Origin: Sphingomonas limnosediminicola
GTDB taxonomy: Bacteria; Pseudomonadota; Alphaproteobacteria; Sphingomonadales; Sphingomonadaceae
Assembly: GCF_039537965.1 (NCBI RefSeq)
Contig: NZ_BAABBM010000001.1
Coordinates: 248,001 to 312,000 of the forward strand
DNA: 64,000 bases
Reading direction: 5' to 3'
The notes under the pieces are model-generated. The model was not told the origin of the DNA. It was given only the letters and a program-made list of their open reading frames with translations, and did not search any database. The translations under genes were made by a program, and so were the position numbers. Below, one piece after another: positions 17,142 to 29,642 of the stretch (the first letter of the stretch is position 1; the number at the start of each line of letters is the position of its first letter).

Positions 17142-17588
17142 ATGACTGATTATTCCCCGAGGCTTTTCCATTCCGACGACGAGATCGAGCATCTCGGCGA
17201 AGGTCTCCTGGCGCGCACGCTTGAACGCGCTGAATGGACGCATGAGGCGCACTTAGCTGCCACGACCTACCTGCTGCTGAAACGACCCGACGTAGACCTC
17301 GACCGAGAGCTTCCAGGTCTCATCCGTCGCTTCAACGAGAGCGTCGGGGGCGTGAACAGCGATACGGAGGGCTATCACGAGACGATAACGCGTGCCTTCC
17401 TGAAGGGCGTGAGGCTGTTTCTCGCCGAAGCCGACAATCGCGAGCCGCTGCACGAACTGGTGAATGACCTTCTGCTCTCGCCGATGGGGCGACGCGATTG
17501 GCCGCTCCGCTTCTACTCCCGCGAACGGCTTTTCTCGGTCGATGCCAGGCGACATTTCATCGAGCCCGACCTCGCGGCTCTTCCTTAA
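17142..17588 (+). CDS. Hypothetical conserved protein
   Basis: A 148-residue soluble protein with no signal peptide or membrane segment. It is rich in His, Arg and acidic residues, for example WTHEAHLAATTYLLLKR and GYHETITRAFLKGVRLFLAE. The start is well supported by AAGGA at 17128-17132. Similar proteins occur in sphingomonads as far as I recall, but I cannot name a domain. It is downstream of pckA and could be partly co-transcribed with it. Confidence 0.7.
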   Translation: MTDYSPRLFHSDDEIEHLGEGLLARTLERAEWTHEAHLAATTYLLLKRPDVDLDRELPGLIRRFNESVGGVNSDTEGYHETITRAFLKGVRLFLAEADNREPLHELVNDLLLSPMGRRDWPLRFYSRERLFSVDARRHFIEPDLAALP

Positions 17589-17646
17589 TAATGGTGCTCG
17601 ATCAATCGGAGTTGGAACGTTGCGAGCCGACGGTATTTAGGCTCGC

Positions 17647-19065
17647 GTGAACGTCCAACAGGTGCAGGCGCCACTTCCGCAAAGTGCAGACGGATTACCG
17701 AAGCCGCGGCGCTATTGGTCGGCGGTCGCGATCTGGCTAGCGCTGGCAATGGCGGTGCTCGATGGCTCGATCGCCAATGTTGCGCTCCCTACAATTGCGC
17801 ATGAGATCGGTGCATCGGCGGCAACATCGGTGTGGATCGTCAACGCCTATCAACTGACGATCACCATCCTGCTGCTTCCACTGGCGGCGCTCGGCGACCG
17901 TATCGGCTATCGCAAAGTCTACATTCCGGGGCTGGCGTTTTTCACATTGGGGTCCGTCGGCTGCGCCATGGCGCAGGGACTTGAAACCTTGATCCTCGCG
18001 CGCGTCTTTCAGGGGATTGGCGCCGCCTGCATCATGAGCATGAACGCCGCGCTGGTGCGCGCGACCTATCCCGCAAAGATGCTTGGGCGGGGGATTGGCT
18101 ATAATGCGCTCGTCCTTTCAATGTCGGCCGCCGCAGGGCCAACATTGGCGGCGATCATTCTGAGTGTTGCGTCGTGGCCCTGGCTCTTCCTAATCAACCT
18201 GCCGATCGGTATTGCGGCTATCGCGGTTGGGATGAGGTCGCTGCCCCACGTAGAGGGCCACGGCCACCCGTTCGATTGGTTGGCGGCATTGCTGAGCGCA
18301 GCGATGATGGGCTGCACGGTCTTCGGCGCGGAGACGTTCACGCGTGAGAGCTTCGGGATTGGCGTTGCACTAGTCGCAATCGGCGTCGGTTCGGGGGCGC
18401 TTCTCGTCCGCCACGAATGGGGTAACCCCGCGCCCTTGTTCCCTGTCGACCTCCTCAAGATCCGGATATTCAGCATGTCGATCGCCACATCGACGGTGTC
18501 CTTCGCCGCGCAGATGTTGGCCTTCGTCACGCTGCCGTTCCTCTTCCAGTCTGTGCTTGGCCGGACGGCCTTCGAGACAGGGCTGCTGATGACTCCGTGG
18601 CCGCTCGCCCTGGGCGTCGTCGCGCCAATCGCTGGTCGGTTGGCCGACAAGGTGAGGGCAGGGCTGATCGGCGCCATCGGGCTTACGATCTTCGCCTTTG
18701 GCCTGTTCATGCTCTCACGTCTCGGCACGGAGCCGAGCACGCTTGATATCATCTGGCGCATGGCCATTTGCGGCATCGGCTTCGGGCTGTTCCAGTCGCC
18801 GAACAACCGCACGATCGTCAGCGCGGCGCCAAGGAGCAGGTCTGGCGCGGCGGGCGGCATGCTTGCCACGGCACGCCTGCTCGGCCAGACGACGGGCGCA
18901 GTGGCGGTCGGCGCTGCGTTCCACTTGGCCGGCGTGCGCGTCGGTCCTGGGTTGCTTGCGGCTTCAGCAGTTGCCGCCGTGATCGCCGCAGGGCTCAGCT
19001 TGATGAGGCTTCGTTCCCCGCGGACCACCCATCGTCCTGAAGCTGGCGCACCTCTTCTCGACTAG
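17647..19065 (+). CDS. MFS drug/solute exporter, DHA2-type (14 helices)
   Basis: The 472-residue membrane protein has the DHA2 signature pattern. The first helix ends in MAVLDGSIANVALPTI (motif D1), LGDRIGYRKVY is motif A, and IGAACIMSMNAALVRATYP follows motif B. About 13-14 hydrophobic segments are visible. It should export small compounds using the proton gradient; the substrate is unknown. It begins with GTG at 17647 and ends at TAG sharing bases with a possible GTG of the next gene. Confidence 0.88.
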   Translation: MNVQQVQAPLPQSADGLPKPRRYWSAVAIWLALAMAVLDGSIANVALPTIAHEIGASAATSVWIVNAYQLTITILLLPLAALGDRIGYRKVYIPGLAFFTLGSVGCAMAQGLETLILARVFQGIGAACIMSMNAALVRATYPAKMLGRGIGYNALVLSMSAAAGPTLAAIILSVASWPWLFLINLPIGIAAIAVGMRSLPHVEGHGHPFDWLAALLSAAMMGCTVFGAETFTRESFGIGVALVAIGVGSGALLVRHEWGNPAPLFPVDLLKIRIFSMSIATSTVSFAAQMLAFVTLPFLFQSVLGRTAFETGLLMTPWPLALGVVAPIAGRLADKVRAGLIGAIGLTIFAFGLFMLSRLGTEPSTLDIIWRMAICGIGFGLFQSPNNRTIVSAAPRSRSGAAGGMLATARLLGQTTGAVAVGAAFHLAGVRVGPGLLAASAVAAVIAAGLSLMRLRSPRTTHRPEAGAPLLD

Positions 19066-19106
19066 TGGGCCTTTCCAGCGCCTCGAGTGCAAGGCATGCA
19101 TTGCCG

Positions 19107-20429
19107 ATGCGTTCGCTTGCTTTTCTCGCCGCCGCCTCTGTTAGCGTAGCTGCACATCCATTCGAGCCGCCGGCTTCTGGCTCACGCACGGTCTACCGGC
19201 ACGCGACGCTCATCGATGGCGTTTCGACCGAGGTCCAGCGCGACATTGCGGTTGTTACCGACGGCGAGCGAATCGTCGCGGTGGTGCCCGATGCGGCGCT
19301 TACGACGACGCAGCTTACCGGCGCCAAATCGGTCGATCTGGCCGGCCGCTACCTGCTGCCGGGCTACGTAGATACACACCAGCATATCGCGACTCCGCCG
19401 GATCGCACCGATGCCGAAGCGCGGCTGAAGCGCGACATCTACAGCGGCATCACCGCGACCCGTGACATGGCCGACGACCTCCGCCACGTCGGCGACATAG
19501 CCCGCGCCGCGCGCGTCGGCGAGATTGCCTCGCCCGACATCTATTACGCCGCGCTGATGGCCGGCCCGAGCTTCTTCGATGACCCACGAACGCAGGCGAT
19601 CGCTGAGGGAGCTGTCGCCGGAAAGGTGCCGTGGGAGCAGTCTGTGGACGCGAGCACCGACCTGTCGCTCGCCGTTGCGCAGGCCAAAGGCACCTATGCC
19701 ACGGCGGTCAAGATCTACGCCAACCTACCCGGCGGCCAGGTCGGCCGCATCACAAACGAAGCTCATCGGCAGGGCATGCGCGTTTGGGCGCATGGAATGG
19801 TTTTCCCTGCAACACCCGTTGAGGTTGTCGATGCCGGCGTCGATACGGTCTCGCACAGCTGTTACCTTGCCTATCAGGCAATGGAGACGCGGCCTGAGGC
19901 CTACCAGAAACGCTTCCCGGTCGATGCCGCGCTTTTTGCTAACGATAATCCGGCAATGGCGGCGCTCTTCGCCGATATGAAGCATCGTGGCACGATTCTC
20001 GATGCGACGGTGCACGTTTATCGAGAGGTTGAGGCAGCGGCGCGCAAGTCCGGCAAGCCGCCACTCTGCACCGTGGCGCTGGCGGGTAGGCTTACCAACC
20101 AGGCCTATCGCCTCGGCGTTCGCATCTCGACCGGAACGGATGGCGACACGCCGCTAAGCGACCCACTGCCGTCCCTGTTCGACGAGTTCGAACTGCTCGC
20201 GCGCGAAGCGAAGATGAGGCCGATTGATGTGATCCGCGCGGCCACGATCAACGGCGCCGCGGCAGCCGGTCAGGACAAGGACATGGGCTCGATTGACGTC
20301 GGGAAGCTGGCCAACATGGTCGTGCTCTCAGGCAATCCAATCGACGACGTCACCGCACTTCGCTCCGTCGCCATGACCGTGAAACGCGGCCGTCAGTTCA
20401 TCCGTGCCGACTACCGTCCCGCGAAATAG
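19107..20429 (+). CDS. Secreted metal-dependent amidohydrolase
   Basis: The 440-residue protein has an N-terminal signal peptide (MRSLAFLAAASVSVAA). It carries the amidohydrolase-superfamily metal ligands: HQH in YVDTHQHIA, the carboxylated Lys in AVKIYANL, His in RVWAHGM, His in VSHSC, and Asp in STGTDGDTP. It belongs with imidazolonepropionase/prolidase-like periplasmic enzymes; the substrate cannot be deduced. ATG 19107 gives a clean signal peptide. A GTG at 19065 overlapping the MFS stop would add 14 residues. The gene lies directly after the exporter. Confidence 0.85.
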   Translation: MRSLAFLAAASVSVAAHPFEPPASGSRTVYRHATLIDGVSTEVQRDIAVVTDGERIVAVVPDAALTTTQLTGAKSVDLAGRYLLPGYVDTHQHIATPPDRTDAEARLKRDIYSGITATRDMADDLRHVGDIARAARVGEIASPDIYYAALMAGPSFFDDPRTQAIAEGAVAGKVPWEQSVDASTDLSLAVAQAKGTYATAVKIYANLPGGQVGRITNEAHRQGMRVWAHGMVFPATPVEVVDAGVDTVSHSCYLAYQAMETRPEAYQKRFPVDAALFANDNPAMAALFADMKHRGTILDATVHVYREVEAAARKSGKPPLCTVALAGRLTNQAYRLGVRISTGTDGDTPLSDPLPSLFDEFELLAREAKMRPIDVIRAATINGAAAAGQDKDMGSIDVGKLANMVVLSGNPIDDVTALRSVAMTVKRGRQFIRADYRPAK

Positions 20430-22271
20430 CTAGGCCACCTTCGTCCGCGCGATGTAATCGTCGATGTTGCGCGCGAGCACGTCCATGGGGACATTGCCGC
20501 CCAGAACCACCGCATCGTCGTATGCGCGCAGGTCGTACTTTGCGCCCAGCTCGGCCTTCGCCTTGTTGCGGAGACGATCGATCGTGCTTTGGCCGACCTT
20601 GTAGCCGCAGGCCTGGCCTGGCCAGCTGCAGTAGCGGTCGACTTCGCTGGCTACCTCCATCGGGTTCGAGCCATTCTTCTGGACGAAGAAGTCCACGCCC
20701 TGCTGGCGCGTCCAGCGCTTGGCGTGGAGGCCGCTGTCGACGACGAGGCGGCAGCAGCGGAAGGCGATCGACTGAAGGTAACCGAGGCGGCCGACCGGGA
20801 AGTCGTCGTACACGCCAAGCTCGTCCACCAGCTGCTCCGCGTAGAGCGCCCAGCCTTCGGAATATGCGTTGAAGGCGAGGAGAGTGCGGATGAGTGGCAG
20901 CTTGTTCGCATATTCGCCCTGCCAGACGTGCCCCGGGATTGCCTCGTGCGCCGCGAGGTCGGGCAGGCTGTACTTGCTGTGTAGGTCGGTTGAGCGAAGG
21001 TTGATCCAGAATTTCCCGGGGATCTTGCCGTCGATCGAGCCGGCGCCGCCGTACGCACCGGGTGCTCCAGGCTCCTGTTCCGGCGACATGCGGCGGACCT
21101 CGAGATGGCCCGGAACCATCGTGTTGAACGCGCGGGGAAGCACGGCGCGGATCTTCGCGATGCGCTCGGCGATATAAGTCTTGATCTCCTCGCGGCCCTT
21201 GTCGCCTTCGCTGAATTTGTAGCGCGGATCCTTGGCCAACGCCTGCATGCGTTCGCCGACCGTGCCTTGAGTGTAGCCGATCGACCTGAGGATCGGATCC
21301 ATCCGGCCCTGCAGCTCGGCGAGCTGCTCGAGGCCCATCTGGTGGACCTCGTCAGGCGTCATGTTGGTCGTAGTCGAGGCCTTGAGCGCCCAACGATAAT
21401 ATTCGTCGCCATGCGGCCGCGACCACATTCCGGCGATATCGGTGGCCTTCAGGCGCTCGGCCCTGAGTTCATCGATCTGGCGCTGGAGCGCGGGCACTGC
21501 GGCCGACGTGGCGATCTTGCGCGCACGGGCTTCCCAATCGCCGGGGATGCCCTTCTCCTTGGTGCGGCGCGTGATCGATTCGACGAGCGTCCCGCCTTCC
21601 TTGGTGCTCTTTAGCGAGATGGCGAGCTGGTCGAGCGTCTTGTCGATGAGGAAGTTGGGCGGGACGAGGCCTTTGCCGCGGGCTGCCCTCATTCGTGCGA
21701 GCTCGCCGTCAAGCTGACCCGGATATTGGGCGAGGCGCGCAAGGTAAGCCTCGGCGTCCGAGCGACTCTCGATCGGATGATCAGTATCGAGGAACTGCGG
21801 CGTGTCGATGTACGCGCCGACATTCTGGATTACGACGTACGGCGTGTTCCGCCAGCCGCCGACGGCGACGTCGCCGTACGGAAGGGCGAAACCCTCGAGC
21901 GCAGTCGTGTAGGCGCTGCGGACAACCTCGACGCTCGTGCGGACGGGGAAGCTCAGCTTGCTGGTGTCGATTGCCTTTGCGCGGGCGAGGTCCGCCTTGA
22001 GCGTTGCCGCCACCTTATACTGTCCTACCGCTGTGCGGTCGCCAAGCTTGGAGCGAAGGTAAGCCCGCTTGGCGGTGTCGACACCCAGTGATGTCGCGCC
22101 TTCTGGATTCAGGCGCAGCAAGTTCTCGCCGATCGAGTCGAGAAGAGCGCTCGCTGGTGCGTCCGTGGCGGGAGCGGCCCATGCCGGCGTTGCCTTCGCG
22201 ATAAGAGGCATAGCAGCGGAGGCGGCAAACGCAGCAATGGTCTCGCGGCGGGTAAGCTCAAATGTGGGCAA
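20430..22271 (-). CDS. DUF885 family putative peptidase, Tat-exported
   Basis: The 613-residue protein begins MPTFELTRRETIAAFAASAA, a twin-arginine signal (TRRETIAAF) with a hydrophobic stretch and an Ala-rich cleavage region. The DUF885 body contains the zinc-peptidase-like HEAIPGHVWQGEY, which corresponds to HExxx(G)H. The enzyme is presumably an exported metallopeptidase. The TTG at 22271 is chosen because CGGAG lies 8 nt upstream; the frame can be extended to 22328 but would overlap nfeD. It converges with the amidohydrolase with no gap between the stops. Confidence 0.82.
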   Translation of the reverse strand: MPTFELTRRETIAAFAASAAMPLIAKATPAWAAPATDAPASALLDSIGENLLRLNPEGATSLGVDTAKRAYLRSKLGDRTAVGQYKVAATLKADLARAKAIDTSKLSFPVRTSVEVVRSAYTTALEGFALPYGDVAVGGWRNTPYVVIQNVGAYIDTPQFLDTDHPIESRSDAEAYLARLAQYPGQLDGELARMRAARGKGLVPPNFLIDKTLDQLAISLKSTKEGGTLVESITRRTKEKGIPGDWEARARKIATSAAVPALQRQIDELRAERLKATDIAGMWSRPHGDEYYRWALKASTTTNMTPDEVHQMGLEQLAELQGRMDPILRSIGYTQGTVGERMQALAKDPRYKFSEGDKGREEIKTYIAERIAKIRAVLPRAFNTMVPGHLEVRRMSPEQEPGAPGAYGGAGSIDGKIPGKFWINLRSTDLHSKYSLPDLAAHEAIPGHVWQGEYANKLPLIRTLLAFNAYSEGWALYAEQLVDELGVYDDFPVGRLGYLQSIAFRCCRLVVDSGLHAKRWTRQQGVDFFVQKNGSNPMEVASEVDRYCSWPGQACGYKVGQSTIDRLRNKAKAELGAKYDLRAYDDAVVLGGNVPMDVLARNIDDYIARTKVA

Positions 22272-22285
22272 ATCGAGAACTCCGG

Positions 22286-22744
22286 TCAGGCGGGCGGAAG
22301 CGGACGTTCGGCTTCCACCTTGAGGCAATTGCCGTCAACGCCGGTGATGCGAACCCGATCGCCTGCGGTGGCAGGGCCGCCACGAGCGCTCCATTCGCTG
22401 TCCCCGACACGGACGCGGCCGCCATGGTCGTCGACGTCGCTGACGACGGTCACCACCTTTCCGACAAGCCGCCCCGCCCGGTCGTTCAAGAGCGGATCGT
22501 CGCTGTCATGATGCCGGTTCGCGTAGAAGCGGCGGCCGATCAGCACGGCAAGCAAGGCATACAGCGCGAAAAGTGCCAGTTGTGGAACCGTGCCGAGGCC
22601 GAAGAGCAACGTGAACAGGCCGGCGGCCATCGCCGCGGCACCGATGAACACCAGGAAGAAGCCTGGTGCGATAACCTCGGCGATCAGCAATATTACGCCG
22701 CCGATCAGCCAGGCCCAGCCGGGTTCGATATTCATGCCGGTCAC
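22286..22744 (-). CDS. NfeD-family membrane protein
   Basis: The 152-residue protein has two to three membrane helices (WAWLIGGVILLIAEVIAPGF, then a hydrophobic stretch to about 70). A C-terminal OB-fold NfeD domain follows (LVGKVVTVVSDVDDHGGRVRVGDSEWSAR). NfeD proteins pair with SPFH/stomatin proteins in membrane microdomain organisation. The GTG start overlaps the stop of the SPFH gene (GTGA), supporting a two-gene unit. Confidence 0.9.
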   Translation of the reverse strand: MTGMNIEPGWAWLIGGVILLIAEVIAPGFFLVFIGAAAMAAGLFTLLFGLGTVPQLALFALYALLAVLIGRRFYANRHHDSDDPLLNDRAGRLVGKVVTVVSDVDDHGGRVRVGDSEWSARGGPATAGDRVRITGVDGNCLKVEAERPLPPA

Positions 22745-23712
22745 GGATTGCTGCTGGGCACCGTCGGGGCGGTCTTGTTCTTCGACGAAGGCTTGGGCGC
22801 AGAGTCATTGCCGAACGCGACTTTCGCCAGCTCCCCAATGCCGCCCAGCGTCCCGATCAGTTGCGTTGCTTCGACTGGGAACAGGATCGTCTTTGCGTTC
22901 GGCGAGCGGGCGAACTCGGCGACGGCTTCGACATATTTCTGCGCGATGAAATAGTTGATTGCCTGCGAACTGCCGGATTCGATCGCGTCGCTGACCGCCT
23001 TGGTCGCGCTCGCTTCGGCCTGCGCTGCCCGTTCGCGCGCTTCGGCTTCGCGAAAGGCGGCCTCGCGAGAACCTTCGGCGGAAAGGATCGCCGACTGCTT
23101 CTCGCCCTCGGCCCGAAGGATTGCGGATTGGCGCGAACCTTCGGCTTCGAGGATGACGGCGCGCTTCTCGCGCTCCGCCTTCATCTGACGTGTCATTGCG
23201 TTGACGATGTCCTGCGGCGGACGAATGTCGCGAAGCTCGACCCGGGTGATTTTCACGCCCCAATTCTCTGTGGCGTTATCGACGACGGCGAGGAGGCGAG
23301 TGTTGATCTCGTCGCGCTTCGACAAGGTCTCGTCGAGGTCCATCGAACCCATCACGGTGCGCAGGTTAGTGGTCGAAAGCGCCATGATCGCGAGGTAGAG
23401 ATCGCTGACCTCATAGGCAGCCTTGGCGGCGTCGAGCACCTGGAAGAACACGACGCCGTCGACGGCGACCATCGCATTGTCCTTGGTGATGATTTCCTGG
23501 CCCGGGATGTCGAGCACTTGCTCCATCATGTTGATGCGGTGGCCGACGCGATAAAAGAATGGCGTCACGTAGTTGAAGCCCGGCTCGGCAACGCGGACGA
23601 AGCGGCCGAAATGCTCGATGGTGTAGCGATAGCCCTGACGGACGATCTTCACGCCCATCATCACGAACAAAAGCGCCAGAACTGCCAGCGCGGTCATGAA
23701 AATCGTCAGCAT
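22741..23712 (-). CDS. SPFH/stomatin-family membrane protein (QmcA-like)
   Basis: The 323-residue protein has one N-terminal membrane anchor (about residues 3-24), an SPFH/band-7 domain (RQGYRYTIEHFGRFVRVAEPGFNY..., NLRTVMGSMDLDETLSKRD) and a long Ala/Glu/Arg coiled coil (about 185-250). Such proteins form large membrane-bound rings that affect proteases and lipid domains. The start at 23712 has GGGGAAG just upstream. It is translated together with NfeD, and the HpcH-type lyase gene diverges from it. Confidence 0.9.
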   Translation of the reverse strand: MLTIFMTALAVLALLFVMMGVKIVRQGYRYTIEHFGRFVRVAEPGFNYVTPFFYRVGHRINMMEQVLDIPGQEIITKDNAMVAVDGVVFFQVLDAAKAAYEVSDLYLAIMALSTTNLRTVMGSMDLDETLSKRDEINTRLLAVVDNATENWGVKITRVELRDIRPPQDIVNAMTRQMKAEREKRAVILEAEGSRQSAILRAEGEKQSAILSAEGSREAAFREAEARERAAQAEASATKAVSDAIESGSSQAINYFIAQKYVEAVAEFARSPNAKTILFPVEATQLIGTLGGIGELAKVAFGNDSAPKPSSKNKTAPTVPSSNP

Positions 23713-23753
23713 TCTTCTTCCCCGGTGTACCCTATTCGAGGCATGATGCGACG

Positions 23754-26098
<2,345 letters not shown>

Positions 26099-26101
26099 AC
26101 C

Positions 26102-27277
26102 ATGACTCCCGCCGCCCGGCTGCAAGCCGCGAGCGAGATCCTCGACGCGGTTATCGCTTCCGCTCGAGACGATGGCCCGCCGGCCGACGCCATCGTCACC
26201 CGCTACTTTAAGACTCGGCGCTATGCCGGATCGAAGGATCGCCGCGCGGTTCGGGAACTCGTCTTTCGGGCCATACGGAGAACCGGCGAACGGCCGGACA
26301 GCGGTCGCGCCGCGATTATCGGACTCGCCGAGGGCGATGAGGCACTTGCTGCAATGTTCGGCGAGCCACGCGGGCCGGAGCCTAGAACGCCCGGTGAGGC
26401 AGCCTCATCCTCATCGCTTCTGCCGAGCTGGGTGATCGCGGAGCTATCGCCGTTGGTTAGGGAGACAGAATTTCCTGCGCTCCTCGAGCGCGCTCCATTG
26501 GACCTGCGGGTCAATGTCGCACGGACGTCGAGAGACGCTATTTTGGAAGGCTTCCCCGAAGGCACAGCGACGCCCCTGAGCCCATGGGGAATTCGGCTGG
26601 CGGCTGACAGCCGGGTCGACGACCACCCTGCGTTCGCCGGGGGCCTGGTCGAGGTTCAGGATGAGGGGAGCCAACTGATCGCGCTGGCTTGCGGCGCGCG
26701 CTCCGGTGAAACCATCCTTGACCTGTGCGCTGGGGCAGGCGGCAAATCACTCGCGCTGGCGGCCGCTGCGCCGGGAGCGCGGATCCTTGCTGCCGACAGC
26801 AATCGAATGCGCCTGTCAAAGTTGCCTCCAAGGGCCGAGCGTGCCGGCGCGACGATCGAAACCCGTTTGCTCAACCCCCCGAAGGAGCTCGATGAACTCG
26901 CCGAGTGGCGCAATCAGACCGACCTCGTCCTGGTCGATGCGCCTTGTTCCGGAAGCGGCACGTCGCGCCGCAATCCCGAAGGGCGCTGGAGGATCACGCC
27001 CGATCGGCTCGACCGAGTCGTCGCCCTGCAAGAGGGCCTGCTCGACATCGCTGCCGAGCTAGTACGGCCCGGCGGACGGCTCGTATATGCCGTCTGCTCC
27101 CTTCTGTCCCGTGAAGGGGCAGGACAGATTGATCGCTTCCTGGTGCGTCATTCATCGTGGATTAGTGAGGATGTCCCCATTGCTGGTGGACGCCGCGATG
27201 GCACGGGCACATTATTGACGCCCGGTCATGACGGCACCGACGGCTTTTTCGTCGCGCGGCTCGGGCGTCCGTGCTAG
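26102..27277 (+). CDS. RsmB/NOP2-family rRNA cytosine-C5 methyltransferase
   Basis: The 391-residue protein has an N-terminal NusB-like region and a Rossmann SAM domain. Motifs seen are LDLCAGAGGKSLALA (SAM binding), LVDAPCSGSGTSRRNP (motif IV with its Cys) and LVYAVCSLLSREG (motif VI with the catalytic Cys). It should methylate cytosine in 16S rRNA, as RsmB does. It begins 4 nt after guaB and probably shares its transcript. Confidence 0.87.
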   Translation: MTPAARLQAASEILDAVIASARDDGPPADAIVTRYFKTRRYAGSKDRRAVRELVFRAIRRTGERPDSGRAAIIGLAEGDEALAAMFGEPRGPEPRTPGEAASSSSLLPSWVIAELSPLVRETEFPALLERAPLDLRVNVARTSRDAILEGFPEGTATPLSPWGIRLAADSRVDDHPAFAGGLVEVQDEGSQLIALACGARSGETILDLCAGAGGKSLALAAAAPGARILAADSNRMRLSKLPPRAERAGATIETRLLNPPKELDELAEWRNQTDLVLVDAPCSGSGTSRRNPEGRWRITPDRLDRVVALQEGLLDIAAELVRPGGRLVYAVCSLLSREGAGQIDRFLVRHSSWISEDVPIAGGRRDGTGTLLTPGHDGTDGFFVARLGRPC

Positions 27278-27302
27278 GCGACGGGTCGAAGTGGAGGAAT
27301 TG

Positions 27303-27803
27303 ATGCGCTTTTTGCCACATCTCGTTCTTGCCGGTCTTGCAGGCGTCGCGTTCGCCGCCGCACCGGTGACGGGCCAGCGCGCAGACGATCAAATCCAGCC
27401 GAAGTCGGTTGAGCTTCAGCGCCAGGCGAAGGGGCTGATGTCTGCCGGCAAGCTGGAGCAGGCCGAGGACGCGCTCGAAACCGCGCTCGCCGTCGATCCT
27501 CGCAATCGGGGCGCATTCGTCGATCTCGCGCGCGTTGCCGAGAAACAGCATCTGTATGGCAAGGCCATTCGGATGACGAACAAGGCGCTGCTGCTCGAGC
27601 CGAACGATCCTGACGCGATTGCGGTCCAGGGCGAAGCGATGGTCGAGATGGGCGCCACTGCTCGCGCTCAGGCCAACCTGCAGAAGCTGCAGACGATTTG
27701 CGGCGCCAAGCCGTGCCCGCAGATGGCGCAGTTGTCGGCGGCGATCACGCGCGGCCCGACCGTCGCGTCGGCCAAGGCGCCGGCGACGCCAAAGTCGAAC
27801 TAA
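27303..27803 (+). CDS. Secreted TPR-repeat protein
   Basis: The 166-residue protein has a signal peptide ([18 protein letters not shown]) and two to three tetratricopeptide units (about 40-140), for example [21 protein letters not shown] and [20 protein letters not shown]. An Ala/Pro/Thr tail follows. TPRs mediate protein contacts; the partner is unknown. The start has GGAGGAA at 27293-27299. Its stop overlaps the convergent rsmA stop. Confidence 0.82.
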   Translation: MRFLPHLVLAGLAGVAFAAAPVTGQRADDQIQPKSVELQRQAKGLMSAGKLEQAEDALETALAVDPRNRGAFVDLARVAEKQHLYGKAIRMTNKALLLEPNDPDAIAVQGEAMVEMGATARAQANLQKLQTICGAKPCPQMAQLSAAITRGPTVASAKAPATPKSN

Positions 27804-28615
27804 CTGAGCGCTCGCGCGAGTTCGATATACTCCTGAACGCTAAGCGTTTCGGCGCGGCGTTGAAGGTCGATCCCAAGCTGCTCAGCTGCTTCGGCTGCTC
27901 CCGGCATGGATTTCAGGCTTGACCGCAGCATCTTCCGGCGCTGGCCGAAAGCGGACTGAGTAAGGCTTTCCATGATGCTTGGATCGACGCCGGCTGGCGC
28001 TTTGGCGGGCACGATGTGCACGACGGCAGAGGTCACTTTTGGCGGCGGCACGAAGGCCGAGCGATTCACGTTCATCGCGATGCGCGCCTTCGAGCGCCAT
28101 TGCGCTGCGACAGACAGGCGGCCGTAGGCGCTGCTACCGGGCAGGGCGACCAGGCGTTCGGCAACTTCCTTCTGGAACATCAGGGTGAGGGAGCGCCACC
28201 ACGGCGGCCACGCGCCGCTCAGCCAGTTCATCAGCAACGCGGTGCCGACATTGTAAGGAAGGTTGGCGACGACGTGTGCACCGTCGCCCGCGACCGCTGG
28301 CTCGTCGATCTCAAGCGCGTCGCCCTCAATTAGGCGAAGGCGGTCGCCGAACTCGGCCTGAAGTTCCGCAAGCGCAGGGATGCAGCGACGATCTCGCTCG
28401 ACGGCGGTGACGGAAGCTCCGGCGTCGAGGAGCGCGCGGGTCAGGCCTCCCGGGCCGGGCCCGACTTCATAGACGGTCTGGCCTTCCAGCGAGCCGGGGA
28501 TCGCCGCGATGCGCGCGAGAAGCTGCCGATCGAGGATGAAATTCTGCCCGAGGGCCTTGCTGGCGCCGAGGCCGTGGCGGGCAATGACCTCGCGAAGTGG
28601 TTCCGGCGCGTTCAA
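27800..28615 (-). CDS. rsmA: 16S rRNA dimethyladenosine transferase RsmA (KsgA)
   Basis: RsmA dimethylates two adjacent adenines near the 3' end of 16S rRNA. The 271-residue protein shows [24 protein letters not shown] (SAM motif I), [11 protein letters not shown] (NLPY catalytic motif) and [12 protein letters not shown]. It is the last gene of the lptD-surA-pdxA-rsmA cluster, the same order as in E. coli. Its ATG overlaps the pdxA stop by 4 nt. Confidence 0.95.
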   Translation of the reverse strand: MNAPEPLREVIARHGLGASKALGQNFILDRQLLARIAAIPGSLEGQTVYEVGPGPGGLTRALLDAGASVTAVERDRRCIPALAELQAEFGDRLRLIEGDALEIDEPAVAGDGAHVVANLPYNVGTALLMNWLSGAWPPWWRSLTLMFQKEVAERLVALPGSSAYGRLSVAAQWRSKARIAMNVNRSAFVPPPKVTSAVVHIVPAKAPAGVDPSIMESLTQSAFGQRRKMLRSSLKSMPGAAEAAEQLGIDLQRRAETLSVQEYIELARALS

Positions 28616-29625
28616 GGCGCCTCAGTTCGGATCATCGCACATTGGGCAGCCATGCGGATCGCCGCGGCCATCGGCCGCGGGTCGGCGCGATCCTGACCGG
28701 CGATATCGAATGCGGTCCCGTGGTCCGGCGCGGTGCGAACGATGGGCAGGCCGAGCGTCACGTTCACCGCTTCTTCGAAATGAAGCGCCTTGATCGGGAT
28801 CAGGGCTTGATCGTGGTACATGCAGAGTGCGACGTCATACTTGGCGCGAGCGCGGTCGTGAAACATCGTATCTGCGGGATGCGGACCGGTTACGTGCCAA
28901 CCTTCGGCAGTGAGCGCGGCAATGGCAGGCTCGATGATCTCGATTTCCGCTCGCCCCAAGCTTCCGCCTTCGCCGGCGTGGGGGTTAAGACCGGAAACGG
29001 CGAGCCGTGGATTGGCGATCCCGAAATTGCGCTGGAGTCCGCGCAAGGCCGCGCGTCCACGCGACTCGATCAGCTGCACGCTCAACGCGTCCGGCACATC
29101 GCGAAGAGGCAGATGGGTTGTGACCGGCACTGTCCGCAGCGTCGGGCCCGCAAGCATCATCACGACATTTGATGGTGAAATGCCGCATCGCTCGGCGACG
29201 AACTCGGTTTGGCCGGGGTGCTGGAAACCGATGGCGTAGAGCTGCTCCTTGGCGACCGGCCCGGTGACCACCGCAGATGCCGATCCTGAGCGCGCGAGCC
29301 CGACGGCAAGCTCCAGGCTGTCAAGCGAACAGTGAGCGCCTGCCACGCTTGGATGACCGGGAATGTCGCTCTCCGCCGCTGAGAGTTGGAGGAGGGGCAG
29401 AGCATAGTCGAACGCCGCATCGGCTTCGCTGGGATCGTCCACGACCTCGATCGGACCGTCCCAAACGGCGGCGAGCGCTCGCCCGTCACCGATCGCGACA
29501 AACGGCGGCAGGTTGAAGTCGGCGCGATGGTCCCAGCACTTGGCGATGACTTCCGGGCCAATGCCTGCGGGGTCGCCAAGCGAGATCGCAATCGGATTGT
29601 CGAGGGTGCTAGGCACCTGCTGCAC
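28612..29625 (-). CDS. pdxA: 4-hydroxythreonine-4-phosphate dehydrogenase
   Basis: PdxA acts in pyridoxal-5'-phosphate synthesis. The 337-residue protein has [15 protein letters not shown] at the start, [22 protein letters not shown], and metal-binding histidines in THLPLRDVP and [23 protein letters not shown]. The length is typical. It follows surA by 17 nt and overlaps rsmA by 4 nt. Confidence 0.95.
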   Translation of the reverse strand: MQQVPSTLDNPIAISLGDPAGIGPEVIAKCWDHRADFNLPPFVAIGDGRALAAVWDGPIEVVDDPSEADAAFDYALPLLQLSAAESDIPGHPSVAGAHCSLDSLELAVGLARSGSASAVVTGPVAKEQLYAIGFQHPGQTEFVAERCGISPSNVVMMLAGPTLRTVPVTTHLPLRDVPDALSVQLIESRGRAALRGLQRNFGIANPRLAVSGLNPHAGEGGSLGRAEIEIIEPAIAALTAEGWHVTGPHPADTMFHDRARAKYDVALCMYHDQALIPIKALHFEEAVNVTLGLPIVRTAPDHGTAFDIAGQDRADPRPMAAAIRMAAQCAMIRTEAP

Positions 29626-29642
29626 TTAGCGGCAGAATCCGA

